Assembly (NCBI RefSeq): GCF_963662255.1
Contig: NC_085052.1
Span: 7,567,307-7,631,306 of the forward strand
Origin: Cinclus cinclus
Lineage: Eukaryota; Chordata; Aves; Passeriformes; Cinclidae
Length of the DNA: 64,000 nucleotides
Direction of reading: 5' to 3'
The number at the start of each line of letters is the position of its first letter. Position 1 is the stretch's first letter. A model generated the notes under the pieces. That model was not told the origin of the DNA, made no database searches, and saw only the letters and a list, made by a program, of their open reading frames with translations. Positions 37,901 through 45,500 of the stretch are shown in pieces. The translations under genes were made by a program, and so were the position numbers.

Positions 37901-40684
37901 TCTAGCAACACTTGTAGCAACCAACCTTCCCTTGAAGCTGAATTCTTCCTGAGAGAAGTCACTCATCAAAACTCAGAGCACTTACTTTAAGTGTATACTC
38001 AAGAGTTGTACCTGTTTATTTTCAACAGCAAAAACATACTGCTGTTATTTCTCCAAGCCAAGGAGAGCTACAAGGTTATGATTTGAGCTTTTGATTTTGA
38101 TGTTACTTATCAATAAAACTGCAGGTGACAAAGCATGATGTGGGAATTATCACACCCACTGCTGAGGTTTCAACACCAGCAACAGACACATCCTGTTCTT
38201 CGATAAAACAAAAAAATTCAATACATGGATTGCTATCAAAATTAAAAGACAAAATATCTTTGAAAACTCTTTGTTATGAAGTGACACAGGACAGGTACCT
38301 AAAACTTGTTCTGTGCTGAGTTTCAAGAAAAGCAGCAGGTGAATTGTTCTAATACATCTTTCTTTTGGTAAGCATTAGCAGCCCTAAAGGCTCCTTCAAA
38401 ATCCCAGAATAGCATTACTTTGAGACAAAATAATTCATACAGATTATGATGACTATAAAACCCCATCTTAAGTTCAAAAAGCCATCAATTTCACAGGTAC
38501 TTTACAATTCATTACATAAGAGTTTGTATTTTCCCACATGTAATAACCCAGAAGTTATTTCAGGATTTGGAAAGGGGGATAAGGCAGGAAGGAAGAATAC
38601 ATGCAAGTAGAAGTATATGCAGAAGTATATAGGAAATTTAACCCAGACCATTCTTCCACAGTAATCTGTGGAAGAACCTGCCATGTGTATCCCAAATTCT
38701 TCCTCTGCCTGACTTCATGCAGGCATGAAAATGTTTCCTGAAATCACATTTTGATGACTATAATTATGTTTTTCATTACCCAGAACTCCTGTGGCTGCAC
38801 TGTCCAAAGTTCCTCCATGTCCAATTTTCAACACCTGATTTCTTTTCTTCCCGTTTGTTTGCACACCAGCTTCTGCAAATGGAAAATGAAAGGAAGCATT
38901 ATAAAATAACCTCAGAATGTAGGGAAAATGGCAAACATTTCCAGACTGCTAAAGGAAATAAAAATCAAATATTTAAACTATTAATTAGCTATGTAGAAAT
39001 TACTGTTCTGCAGGAGACCAATGATTCACTTAGATTTACTCCCAACCTCAAAGAATTTGCAAGGTATTTTCACTTACATTTTGATGAAGTCTCACATAGT
39101 GTTACAAACAGATTTTTGGACAGTACTGGTAGCAAACCTATGAAGTTTAAATAACAAAGCATGAAAGAACCAGCAGCAGAGTTCCCAAAACATCTATTAT
39201 ACAGAAATTTTCTGATACATAATCTGAGCCAATTCTTGATGTATTTACTGCCTTATATTGGGATATGTTTATTTACATATTCACAGTCCCATAGAAACTC
39301 TGCAGTGGACTAAACTTGCTCACTGCTGCTTTCAAGCCATCAGTATCCCAACTCAGCAAACTTCCTATACAGCTGATGACTACAGGAATTTTGTAGAGTC
39401 CGATACCCTCTATTTATTAGTGTTAAATATGACAAAAGGTCTAATTATTCTGTATCTATCTAATTTTCCCTTTTCCATATCTATCACCTCTCCATTCAGG
39501 GAACCAGATTCTTCCATACAAGGTGTGTGCCTACACTACAGTTCACTACAGAGTAAACCTGGCTAAGCCCTCACTAGTCTGAAAGTATGTTCTCACTTCA
39601 TCAGCAAGGGCCCAAAAGCCCAGACTAAATGATCAAGTCCCCATATCCATTACAAAAAGAATCTAGGCCATCATCACTCACACCTTTGTAATGATCTCAA
39701 GTTTTTTTTCTCCTCAGTATCTGACACACCGAACTTCCCTGTACTCAGAAAGAGCAGTTTCTGCAGACCGCGTCCAGGACTCTCAAACTCTCTGGTCTTC
39801 ACTTCTTTGGCGTGTTGTTTTTAATGGCAAAAGGCAGCGGGACTGCAGCAGAACATCCTGCCCGGGCTGTGCTGCAGAGATGCTGCTGACACCCGTTCTG
39901 GCAGATGGGCACACGCTGTCCCTGGGACCCTGCCCACAGCTCTCCAAGCAGCCTGGCACCCCCTGCACTGCACCCCGCAGGACTGCCTTCGCCTGCGGGG
40001 GCAAATCTCATCCCCATCCAATCTCAGGGCTCACGTCCTGCTCCACCTTGGGCGGCAACAGGTGCCTGCCACAAGCGGCCTGTGGTGAACGTGGTCTCAC
40101 ATTCCAGCGTGCAGCGTGACCAACACTGAGCCTGCCTGGGACACTCCACTTAGAGGACTCCAAGGACACAACTCCCTGCTCCGCCCATCCCACCGCCTAA
40201 TGGCACTTTCTGTGAATAAATTCTTCTAATGTCCAACCTGAACCTCCCCTGGCACAGCGAGCCAGGTACCCAGGAATGGCTCCATTCTCCAAGGTGGGCC
40301 ATGCCACGGCTATGAACTACTACCAAAACAAACAAACAAACAAAAAACCCACAAAGATAAACTAAACCCCGCTGACGCTCCGGCTTTCTGAGCGCTGAGC
40401 AAGGCGGTGAAGTGTTCTGCCGGGAGTTGTAGCTCCCGCACCTCAAGGACCGCACACACCAGTCCCTATCCCACAGCCGCGCCGGGCAGGGCACGCCTGG
40501 CCCCGACTCTCCGGATGTGGCGGCCCGGCCGCCGCCGCTCACCTGCCAGCAGCCTCTCCTTGAGCAGGTTGAGCACGGCGGCCGAGGTGGATCCCTTGGG
40601 CTTGCGGACGGCGAAGAGCCCGCTCAGCGAGAAGAGCTTGTCGGCCGCGCGGCCCAGCGCGGCGCCGCCCGCCTCCCCCGCCAT
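13733..40684 (-). CDS. TRUB1: TRUB1, TruB-family tRNA/mRNA pseudouridine synthase (complete spliced CDS, 8 coding exons)
   Basis: This gene encodes a pseudouridine synthase that isomerises uridine in the T-loop of tRNA (position 55) and in structured mRNA sites with a GUUCNANNC-like context. The family is also reported to promote let-7 maturation. The join, read on the minus strand, is 40684-40543, 38872-38780, 35533-35478, 22438-22357, 17900-17828, 16629-16490, 15389-15333 and 13947-13733. It totals 858 nt and gives 285 residues plus TGA. Motifs in order are KPKGSTS (28-34), [14 protein letters not shown] (65-78) with catalytic Asp71, [11 protein letters not shown] (106-116), [13 protein letters not shown] (145-157), [15 protein letters not shown] (199-213) and LTRTKQGPF (225-233). 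All introns are GT-AG and phase is kept throughout. The ATG at 40684 has a strong context (A at -3, G at +4) and is the first in-frame ATG. The protein is shorter than the 349-residue human form as I remember it, mainly at the N-terminus. I am confident of the identity; exact ends and isoforms need RNA data. Confidence 0.96.
13948..15332 (-). other. TRUB1: TRUB1 intron 7
   Basis: A 1.4-kb GT-AG intron. Its striking feature is a 16-base G run followed by C runs (15046-15075). The rest is AT-rich and unremarkable. Confidence 0.9.
15046..15075. repeat. G16 homopolymer followed by C-rich runs
   Basis: Sixteen consecutive G are followed by AAT, CCCCC, T and CCCCC. The two halves can pair as a hairpin, and each strand carries G runs that could form a quadruplex. 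It lies in TRUB1 intron 7, about 260-290 bp from exon 7. Confidence 0.9.
15333..15389 (-). CDS. TRUB1: TRUB1 coding exon 7
   Basis: This 57-nt exon encodes residues 196-214, [19 protein letters not shown], plus one base of codon 215. It carries motif III (G-x-YxRSL-x-D-x-G), whose Arg206 contacts the catalytic aspartate in TruB structures. The acceptor is ACATTCCAG|ATG and the donor AAAG|GTAGGC. Confidence 0.95.
15390..16489 (-). other. TRUB1: TRUB1 intron 6
   Basis: A 1.1-kb GT-AG intron. A perfect 10-bp inverted repeat with a 5-nt loop (16388-16412) lies about 80-100 nt after the 5' splice site. Otherwise I see nothing in it. Confidence 0.9.
16490..16629 (-). CDS. TRUB1: TRUB1 coding exon 6
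   Basis: This 140-nt exon encodes residues 149-195 plus one base of codon 196. It continues motif II with [11 protein letters not shown], followed by [20 protein letters not shown] and a beta strand ending FTL. The acceptor GATCAG|CTA has a weak pyrimidine tract, and the donor is CTGG|GTAAAG. Sequence beyond the donor stays open for a few codons (GKGQ), which is intron read-through and not coding. Confidence 0.95.
16630..17827 (-). other. TRUB1: TRUB1 intron 5
   Basis: A 1.2-kb GT-AG intron with no repeat, RNA gene or coding signal that I can see. Confidence 0.9.
17828..17900 (-). CDS. TRUB1: TRUB1 coding exon 5
   Basis: This 73-nt exon encodes residues 125-148 plus two bases of codon 149. 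The content is the helix leading to [11 protein letters not shown] (138-148), the start of the family's second RNA-contact motif. The acceptor is TTTCCACAG|ACC, with a CTGAC branch-like sequence upstream. The donor is CACT|GTAAGT, which has an unusual T at -1 but a full GTAAGT. Confidence 0.95.
17901..22356 (-). other. TRUB1: TRUB1 intron 4
   Basis: A 4.5-kb GT-AG intron. It contains a short GATGCT-type minirepeat (18997-19031), a T run near 18362-18372 and a GTTTT-rich tract (21169-21192). Nothing else is recognised. Confidence 0.9.
18997..19031. repeat. GATGCT minirepeat in TRUB1 intron 4
   Basis: Four to five GATGCT or closely related units (GCTGATGCTGATGCTGTCAG then ATGCTCAGATGCTG). It is a short imperfect tandem repeat. 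Confidence 0.8.
22357..22438 (-). CDS. TRUB1: TRUB1 coding exon 4
   Basis: This 82-nt exon encodes residues 98-124. It starts [20 protein letters not shown], which carries the conserved Tyr that packs on the target base and the G-x-x-TDT-x-D-x-x-G loop. The acceptor is CCTTCCCAG|AAG and the donor TATG|GTAAGC. It lies at the 3' end of the 13-kb intron 3. The GML at 103-105, where I recall GEL in human, is a small lineage difference. Confidence 0.95.
32508..32520. repeat. C13 homopolymer in TRUB1 intron 3
   Basis: Thirteen C follow CCCGCCG. On the transcript strand this is a G run. Such runs are often mis-sized by sequencing. Confidence 0.9.
35179..35198 (+). repeat. TTTC-rich pyrimidine tract in TRUB1 intron 3
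   Basis: TTTTTCTTTCTTTCTTTTTC is followed by AG. It would be a good plus-strand acceptor, but the gene is on the other strand. Confidence 0.8.
35478..35533 (-). CDS. TRUB1: TRUB1 coding exon 3
   Basis: This 56-nt exon encodes residues 79-97, [19 protein letters not shown], the segment just after the catalytic motif. The acceptor is preceded by a good pyrimidine tract (CTTCTTCTGTCTTTGCAG|TGG), and the donor is CAAG|GTAAGG. It ends in phase 0. The exon is too short to appear as an open reading frame by length. It was found from the family sequence and its splice sites. Confidence 0.95.
35534..38779 (-). other. TRUB1: TRUB1 intron 2
   Basis: A 3.2-kb GT-AG intron. It holds a 15-base A run (36059-36073) and a perfect 11-bp inverted repeat (35887-35911). 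Open frames on both strands at 37101-37544 overlap each other and resemble no family I know. I see no other feature. Confidence 0.9.
35887..35911. repeat. Perfect 11-bp inverted repeat in TRUB1 intron 2
   Basis: The arms TTTTAAAGGTT and AACCTTTAAAA are separated by GAT. They are exact complements and would form a short hairpin in the pre-mRNA about 350 nt upstream of exon 3. Confidence 0.85.
38780..38872 (-). CDS. TRUB1: TRUB1 coding exon 2 (catalytic Asp)
   Basis: This 93-nt exon encodes residues 48-78. It has a basic linker (KKRNQ) and then [16 protein letters not shown], the family's signature motif. The Asp in TLD (residue 71) is the nucleophile in all TruB enzymes. The acceptor is TTTGCAG|AAG and the donor CTGG|GTAATG. 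Both ends are phase 1. Confidence 0.96.
40155..40265 (-). repeat. CR1 LINE fragment, inverted, in TRUB1 intron 1
   Basis: CACTTTCTGTGAATAAATTC followed by TAATGTCCAACCTGAACCTC is the reverse complement of the CR1 segment near its 3' end. The element therefore lies on the minus strand, in the same sense as TRUB1. The left part is more diverged and its limit is approximate. It lies under 300 bp from the exon 1 donor. Confidence 0.75.
40325..40347 (+). repeat. AAAC-rich simple repeat in TRUB1 intron 1
   Basis: Successive AAAC units end in a short A run. It lies between the inverted CR1 fragment and exon 1. Confidence 0.8.
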
Positions 40685-40780
40685 GCTGCCGGCAGCGCGC
40701 CCGGCCGGGGCCGCCGGGAACTGCAGCAGCGCGGGCGGGACGTGAGGGAGGAGCCGTGAGGGAGAAGGGCGCTTGGGGCA
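40380..40780 (-). promoter_or_regulatory. TRUB1: CpG island over TRUB1 exon 1 and promoter
   Basis: This is the most CpG-dense segment of the window, in sharp contrast to the AT-rich flanks. It covers the start codon, the exon 1 donor and about 100 bp upstream. A GC box (GCGGGCGGGAC, 40731-40741) lies about 50 bp upstream of the ATG. No TATA box is seen, which fits a TATA-less housekeeping promoter. The transcription start cannot be fixed from sequence alone. Confidence 0.8.
40543..40684 (-). CDS. TRUB1: TRUB1 coding exon 1
   Basis: This exon encodes residues 1-47 plus the first base of codon 48. It begins with a short Ala/Gly-rich leader, followed by [15 protein letters not shown] (17-31), the KP-G-TS motif that opens the TruB fold. 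The donor reads GCAG|GTGAGC. The exon is strongly CpG-rich, as expected for a housekeeping promoter exon. The leader before SLSG is about 18 residues, whereas I recall about 60 in the human protein. No in-frame ATG lies upstream, so this start is preferred. Confidence 0.94.
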
Positions 40781-40798
40781 TCGACGGGTGTTTAATGT

Positions 40799-40809
40799 GA
40801 AAGCGAAAC
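40799..40809 (+). promoter_or_regulatory. ISRE/IRF-like motif upstream of TRUB1
   Basis: The sequence GAAAGCGAAAC fits the interferon-stimulated response element core GAAANNGAAAC. It sits about 115 bp upstream of the TRUB1 ATG at the edge of the CpG island, so it falls in the promoter or early 5' UTR. It is a single match and could be chance. Confidence 0.35.
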
Positions 40810-40974
40810 CAAAGTCGTCCCTAAAATCTAAAATCGATCAGTCTAAACCAAGGAACAACCCCAGAATTATCTGGAGGCGGCTCCACCAGACACAAAGCTG
40901 TTTGCGGGCATCGCTGGGGAGTTGCTGAGCAGTGTGGTGCGGTACCTCCGATGGCCTAAATTGGAAAGAATTGT

Positions 40975-41193
40975 ATTTTGACAAAGAGGGCACAGCTTCA
41001 AGCTACGCCAGGGGAGGTTTGGTTTGGGTATTAGGAAGAATTTCTTTCTGGAAAGGGTGATTAGCCCAGGAAGGTGGTGGAGTCACCGTCCCTGGAGGTG
41101 GCACTCAGTGATTGACACAGTGATGCTCTGTCACAGGTTGGACTCGATGATCTCAGAGCCCTTTTCCAGCCTAATTGTTTCTGTAATATTCTG
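40975..41193 (+). repeat. CR1 LINE 3' end upstream of TRUB1
   Basis: The matches run in order: CGCCAGGGGAGGTTTGGTTT, ATTAGGAAGAATTTCTTTCT, GTGGTGGAGTCACCGTCCCT, GGTTGGACTCGATGATCTCA and CTTTTCCAGCCTAATTGTTT. This is a typical CR1 3' end in plus orientation. It has small internal deletions where the family has the GGAACAGGCTGCC segment. It starts about 290 bp upstream of the TRUB1 ATG. Confidence 0.92.
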
Positions 41194-42505
41194 CTGACTA
41201 CTTGCTGTGTCCATTAATCTTCCTGCCTCTGTACACGTTATATAAAGAGAGTGCTGGGAAGGCTGTCGGATCTCTCGCCTCCACACATAAGTACAGTGTG
41301 TGGATTTTCCTCTCCAGGTCTGATTCGTACAGACTCGTTGCTCTGACAACATTCCCAGGGCATTTAAACAAGTCATGCTTGAGCAAGGCACCGAGAGTTG
41401 GATGCTTCATTCATGGATTTAATTTATTCATTTGCAAGAGCCTGCAGATGAAACCACGAAGAAACACATTTAAAAAATACATGTCTAAGGGCTGTGCATG
41501 TTCCCAGATGTTTCCAGAGCTTGAGGAAAGCAAATCTTCCTGCTGAAGTCAATGGCTGTCTCTGTGCAGGGCAGGATCAAGGTTCCAGTGTGGGTTTTCA
41601 GCCTGTGCTGGAGTCACAGGTTTATTCCATGCCTTCCCCAGCAGCTGCACAGGGCACAGAGCTTCCAGCTGCAGCTGCCACCACTGTGTCCATAAGATGG
41701 GGAATGGCTTCCTGCCACCAGCAATGCCAAACAGCCTCCCCTGCACTTCTCCTGTGCATATTATTAACCAGGCACCTTATTTTCTTGGATCTCATCTGCA
41801 GAGCTGTAATGTGGCTGTGGAAATATTTGCTGTTACCATAAGCTGTGAGGGTGGATTCCCTGGTGAGTGGTGTAGGTCTTTGCAGGACATGGAAGTGAGA
41901 TATGACAGTCCTTCTGCAGAAGATGAAATGGCAAAGCCACACTGGGGAAAGAAGTCAGCAGGAAAATCGCTGCTGATTTACATGGAGTTAAAATTTAAGC
42001 ACTGTTGTGGAAGTCATATTGTAAATTGTGATGGGGCTTTTGTTGTAGACATGGTTTTATCAGGTTGTTTGAAAACCAGTTCTTGCCAATTGCCTGCTAA
42101 AAAACGTTTGAACACAGATTGCTCTATAAGTGAGCTCCAGCAAAACTATTTAAACATGACCATTAAGAAATGGTGTTAGTGAGCTTCCAGGCAGGGAGAT
42201 TGCAGCACAAGGACTGAAATGCAAACCTGTCACACTGTCATGGCCAGCAGTATCGTTGGGTAAGCAGATTGCTTTGAACACATCACAAAGAATCAGAGGG
42301 AGATTATATAGAAATGAGAGCTCCACTCTCGGCATAAAGTTGTCCTTAATGCATCTCAGCTTTCCAAAAATGCAGTAGCAGACAGGCCCTGTGAAAAAAC
42401 TCCCTGTGCTGCCTTTTCAGGACTGACCTAAGCTGAGAAGAGTCTAAAGTGAGGCCATTAACCTGACACTGGCACAGTACTGATTCTGAAAATGGCTAAC
42501 ATCTC

Positions 42506-42523
42506 TTTTTTTTTTTTTTTTTT
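42506..42523 (+). repeat. T18 homopolymer
   Basis: Eighteen T are followed by AACAG. This looks like a strong plus-strand splice acceptor, but no exon follows that I can support. Confidence 0.9.
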
Positions 42524-45500
42524 AACAGTAGGGTTTCAGGTGTCTAAAGAAACTACCCCCACTTTTGTTTTTAGTAATGAGCAGGAAGTTCTTGTAGGTC
42601 TTCCAAACTTCTTCATCCACAATTAAAATACAACACTTTGTAATTGCAGCAGATGGAGTCTTTGAAGGCTTAGAAAGAAGAGGTTTGGTTTAACTTCAGT
42701 GGGCATTGGATAAGGGCTCAGAATAAAAATTGTGAAAAACAATTAATGACTGACAGTATTTTAGTTTGCTGGAAGTGTATGTGTACATAAATCTCACATG
42801 GCTGTCTTTGTGGGACAAGGTTATTCAGCATTCAAAATGGTGGCAATGATGTACCAAACTGTTCATCTCAAGGGCTTTATATCCGATTTTCCTTGTGTAG
42901 CTTGTGATTAAAAGTCATTACCATCTGCTCAGTAGCTTATTTGAAATGAGATGTTTATCTCCAATGATTCCTAGCCAAGCCAGGATTCACAACGACCAAA
43001 AGCATGATTAGAGTTATTGACTTTATTTGCAACCCTAATAAAGTGGCTCAGTAAATGGCTGAAAGGATGATGTTGTTTTGTGCATAGAACATGACAGGTC
43101 TGGTAGAGGCAGTCCAAAGCCTCCACTCAGGTCACTGGAACTGCCCAAAGCAATGCCTTGAGGACCTGGTGCAATTGTACAGAAGAGATAATGGGTAATA
43201 GCTGCTGTACATGCAAACAGCAGATGAGTGCTATTGCAGGAGAGGAGAAATCCCTGACTTGCTTGTGCAGAACAGATGCAACATTTCCTTCTACCTCCTC
43301 CAGCAAGATGTTCCGTGCTTTGTGTGCTTTCAGACTGGCTTTGGATGAGGTAATGCTCACAGACCACAATGCAGAAGAAACTGGTGCTGCATTACAGCTT
43401 CAGAAGCAGATTCAGCAGCAAGAGACCCTTCCTGTGTTTGTGCTCATTTCATGTCTCCAGCTTCATCATCTGTACCCAAACAACTGCAAAGAGGTCAATC
43501 ACAGCGCAGGGTCTCCTGTAAAACAAAGAGTTGCAGCTGTTTGAAAGTTCAGATCACAGTCATATAAACAGTTCCCTCGTCAGACAGAGGGATTCTGTCT
43601 GGAATAGGGACTATCAAAGCCTGAAATATTTAATTTTTCCCCATTTAACTAACTGTTCCATCTGTTTGGATAATAAGTTGTAGATAAATAACACCAATTT
43701 GTTCATTCAGTCCCATTCAGATGGCCATGAAGCACATCATTCACATCATTCATCGTGTGTGACTGGTTCTTCTGAACAAAGGCAGGTTCTTCAGTATCTT
43801 GTTGAACTGCAGCAGGTTTGAAAAAAGAATGTCAGCTACTGAATGCAAGGTAAAGACAGAACTACTCACAGCACACACCGATCCTAGGTTTGACAATTAA
43901 TCATTCTCCCCATGAGAAAAGATTCCTAAACTGCAAATATTTAATGAGCAGATTTTTGCATTTTGTCCAGAAGGTCAGTAGTCAATGTTTACATCAATCT
44001 GGATTTTAAGTCTAGACTTATTTATTTATAGAAATATTTTCTTTAGATTTTTATGCTGGATTCTCTGTTATTAGTGGGATTCTTTTTCACTGAGCATAGT
44101 TTAGACAGGAGGAGGTTTTGGATAGCTGAGTCAATGCAGATTTATAGTGCCAGTTTGAATTGGACAGACTACAGTAGGATCAAAATGTTTTAGCTATTTC
44201 TTCTTTATATGAAATGCAGTTTTGGCAGTCAGCTACACAAGAAAACAGCATTCTTTCCTGACCACTGGTACATGTAGTGATACCAAAAAATATGACAGAG
44301 TTTTCAGTTGCTCCTTGTGGACCCTTTATAGACATATTGCATTAATGAAGATAGATCTGGAAAGATACTTTTAATCTCTGATATGTGCCCAGGTCTATCT
44401 GCAATGACAGAGGTCTATGCATGCTCTGGAATCAGAAGATTCAGTGATGATGAGGGGGGAAAAAATAAAAGAAAATATATTTTGCACATCTTTGATTTTT
44501 CTACTAATAAAAGTCTCAGTGGGATTCTCAATTCTTGTTTAAATTCACACAGTTTCCAGTTTCTTGCTACAGATTCTGTCAAAGAAGTAATTTTCCACCA
44601 ACCTGCATCGTAATTAGGAATGATGAAGAACTCACCAGATGTACTTGTGGAAGAAGGCAACATATTAGAGATTGTTTATATGGACAATTTAAGACCAACC
44701 TGCCCCTCTGTAAATTCAGAACATAAGGTTAAAAGGATCTAAACACTTTCACAGCTGAGAAGCTGCTAAATGCCACAGCTAGAAAATAAATTCAGCAATG
44801 AGATGATCTGGAGTATTAAAAAAATACTCAATCTTGATTTGGAGATTCTGGGAGACGAGGAGAAAAGTAGATCTGTACCTTCACTTGCAGTTCAAATTTA
44901 TACTCATTTTCTCACCTGGCTTTGTACAATTTCAGCATTCAGATAAATGTGTTAATTATCAGCCCTTTGGCAACTCTTTCTCATCTTGTGAACACACATA
45001 CAGACTCTGATTAATGGTTTATGATGAATGTGCAAAAAAGAGCATATCTGAGCTCCTCAAGTGACCTCGTTTCCTCACCTATTCATTCAAGGGAAAGAGG
45101 AGATGATACCTCCAGAAAAAAAACACCTTCAACATCTACCATTAAACTAAGGTTAAAGTTAAGTTGATGTTGTGTAAGTTTCTTGGCACAAGAAAGCTGA
45201 AGTCTATGAAGGCCCCACGTGTGGAGAGTGAAAAGCTTCTCTCCCAGAACACTCCTGCACGTCCAGGTTCAATGGGCTGTCACTACAGTGGTGGCCAAGC
45301 CATCTCCTCTGCAGAAACAGGGGCAGCTCAGATTCCAGTGCCACTGCTGGAAGCCTGAGAAATGGCTGGGAAAACAAGAATGGCACTGCTAGAGGTTTCC
45401 TTCTCCCCTTACATAACCTCCCAGCTTTTTGTGGTCAGCAGCTGGAAGTATTTTTAGCCAAAGCTGGAACATGGACCATTATATTTGCTCTTTATGCACA

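Larger units (their letters stand above)
38873..40542 (-). other. TRUB1: TRUB1 intron 1
   Basis: A 1.67-kb GT-AG intron. Its first 800 bp (39.7-40.5 kb) is GC-rich and contains an inverted CR1 fragment and an AAAC-rich simple repeat. The rest is ordinary AT-rich sequence. No further coding exon is needed by the protein alignment. Confidence 0.9.

Noticed and set aside
40407..40781. Several overlapping Arg/Ala/Pro-rich open frames in the CpG island
   Set aside because: They are shadows of exon 1 and GC-rich sequence where stop codons are rare. Only the frame starting at 40684 carries the TruB motif.
42506..42527. T18 followed by AACAG as a plus-strand splice acceptor
   Set aside because: No supportable exon or donor follows, so a homopolymer run explains it.
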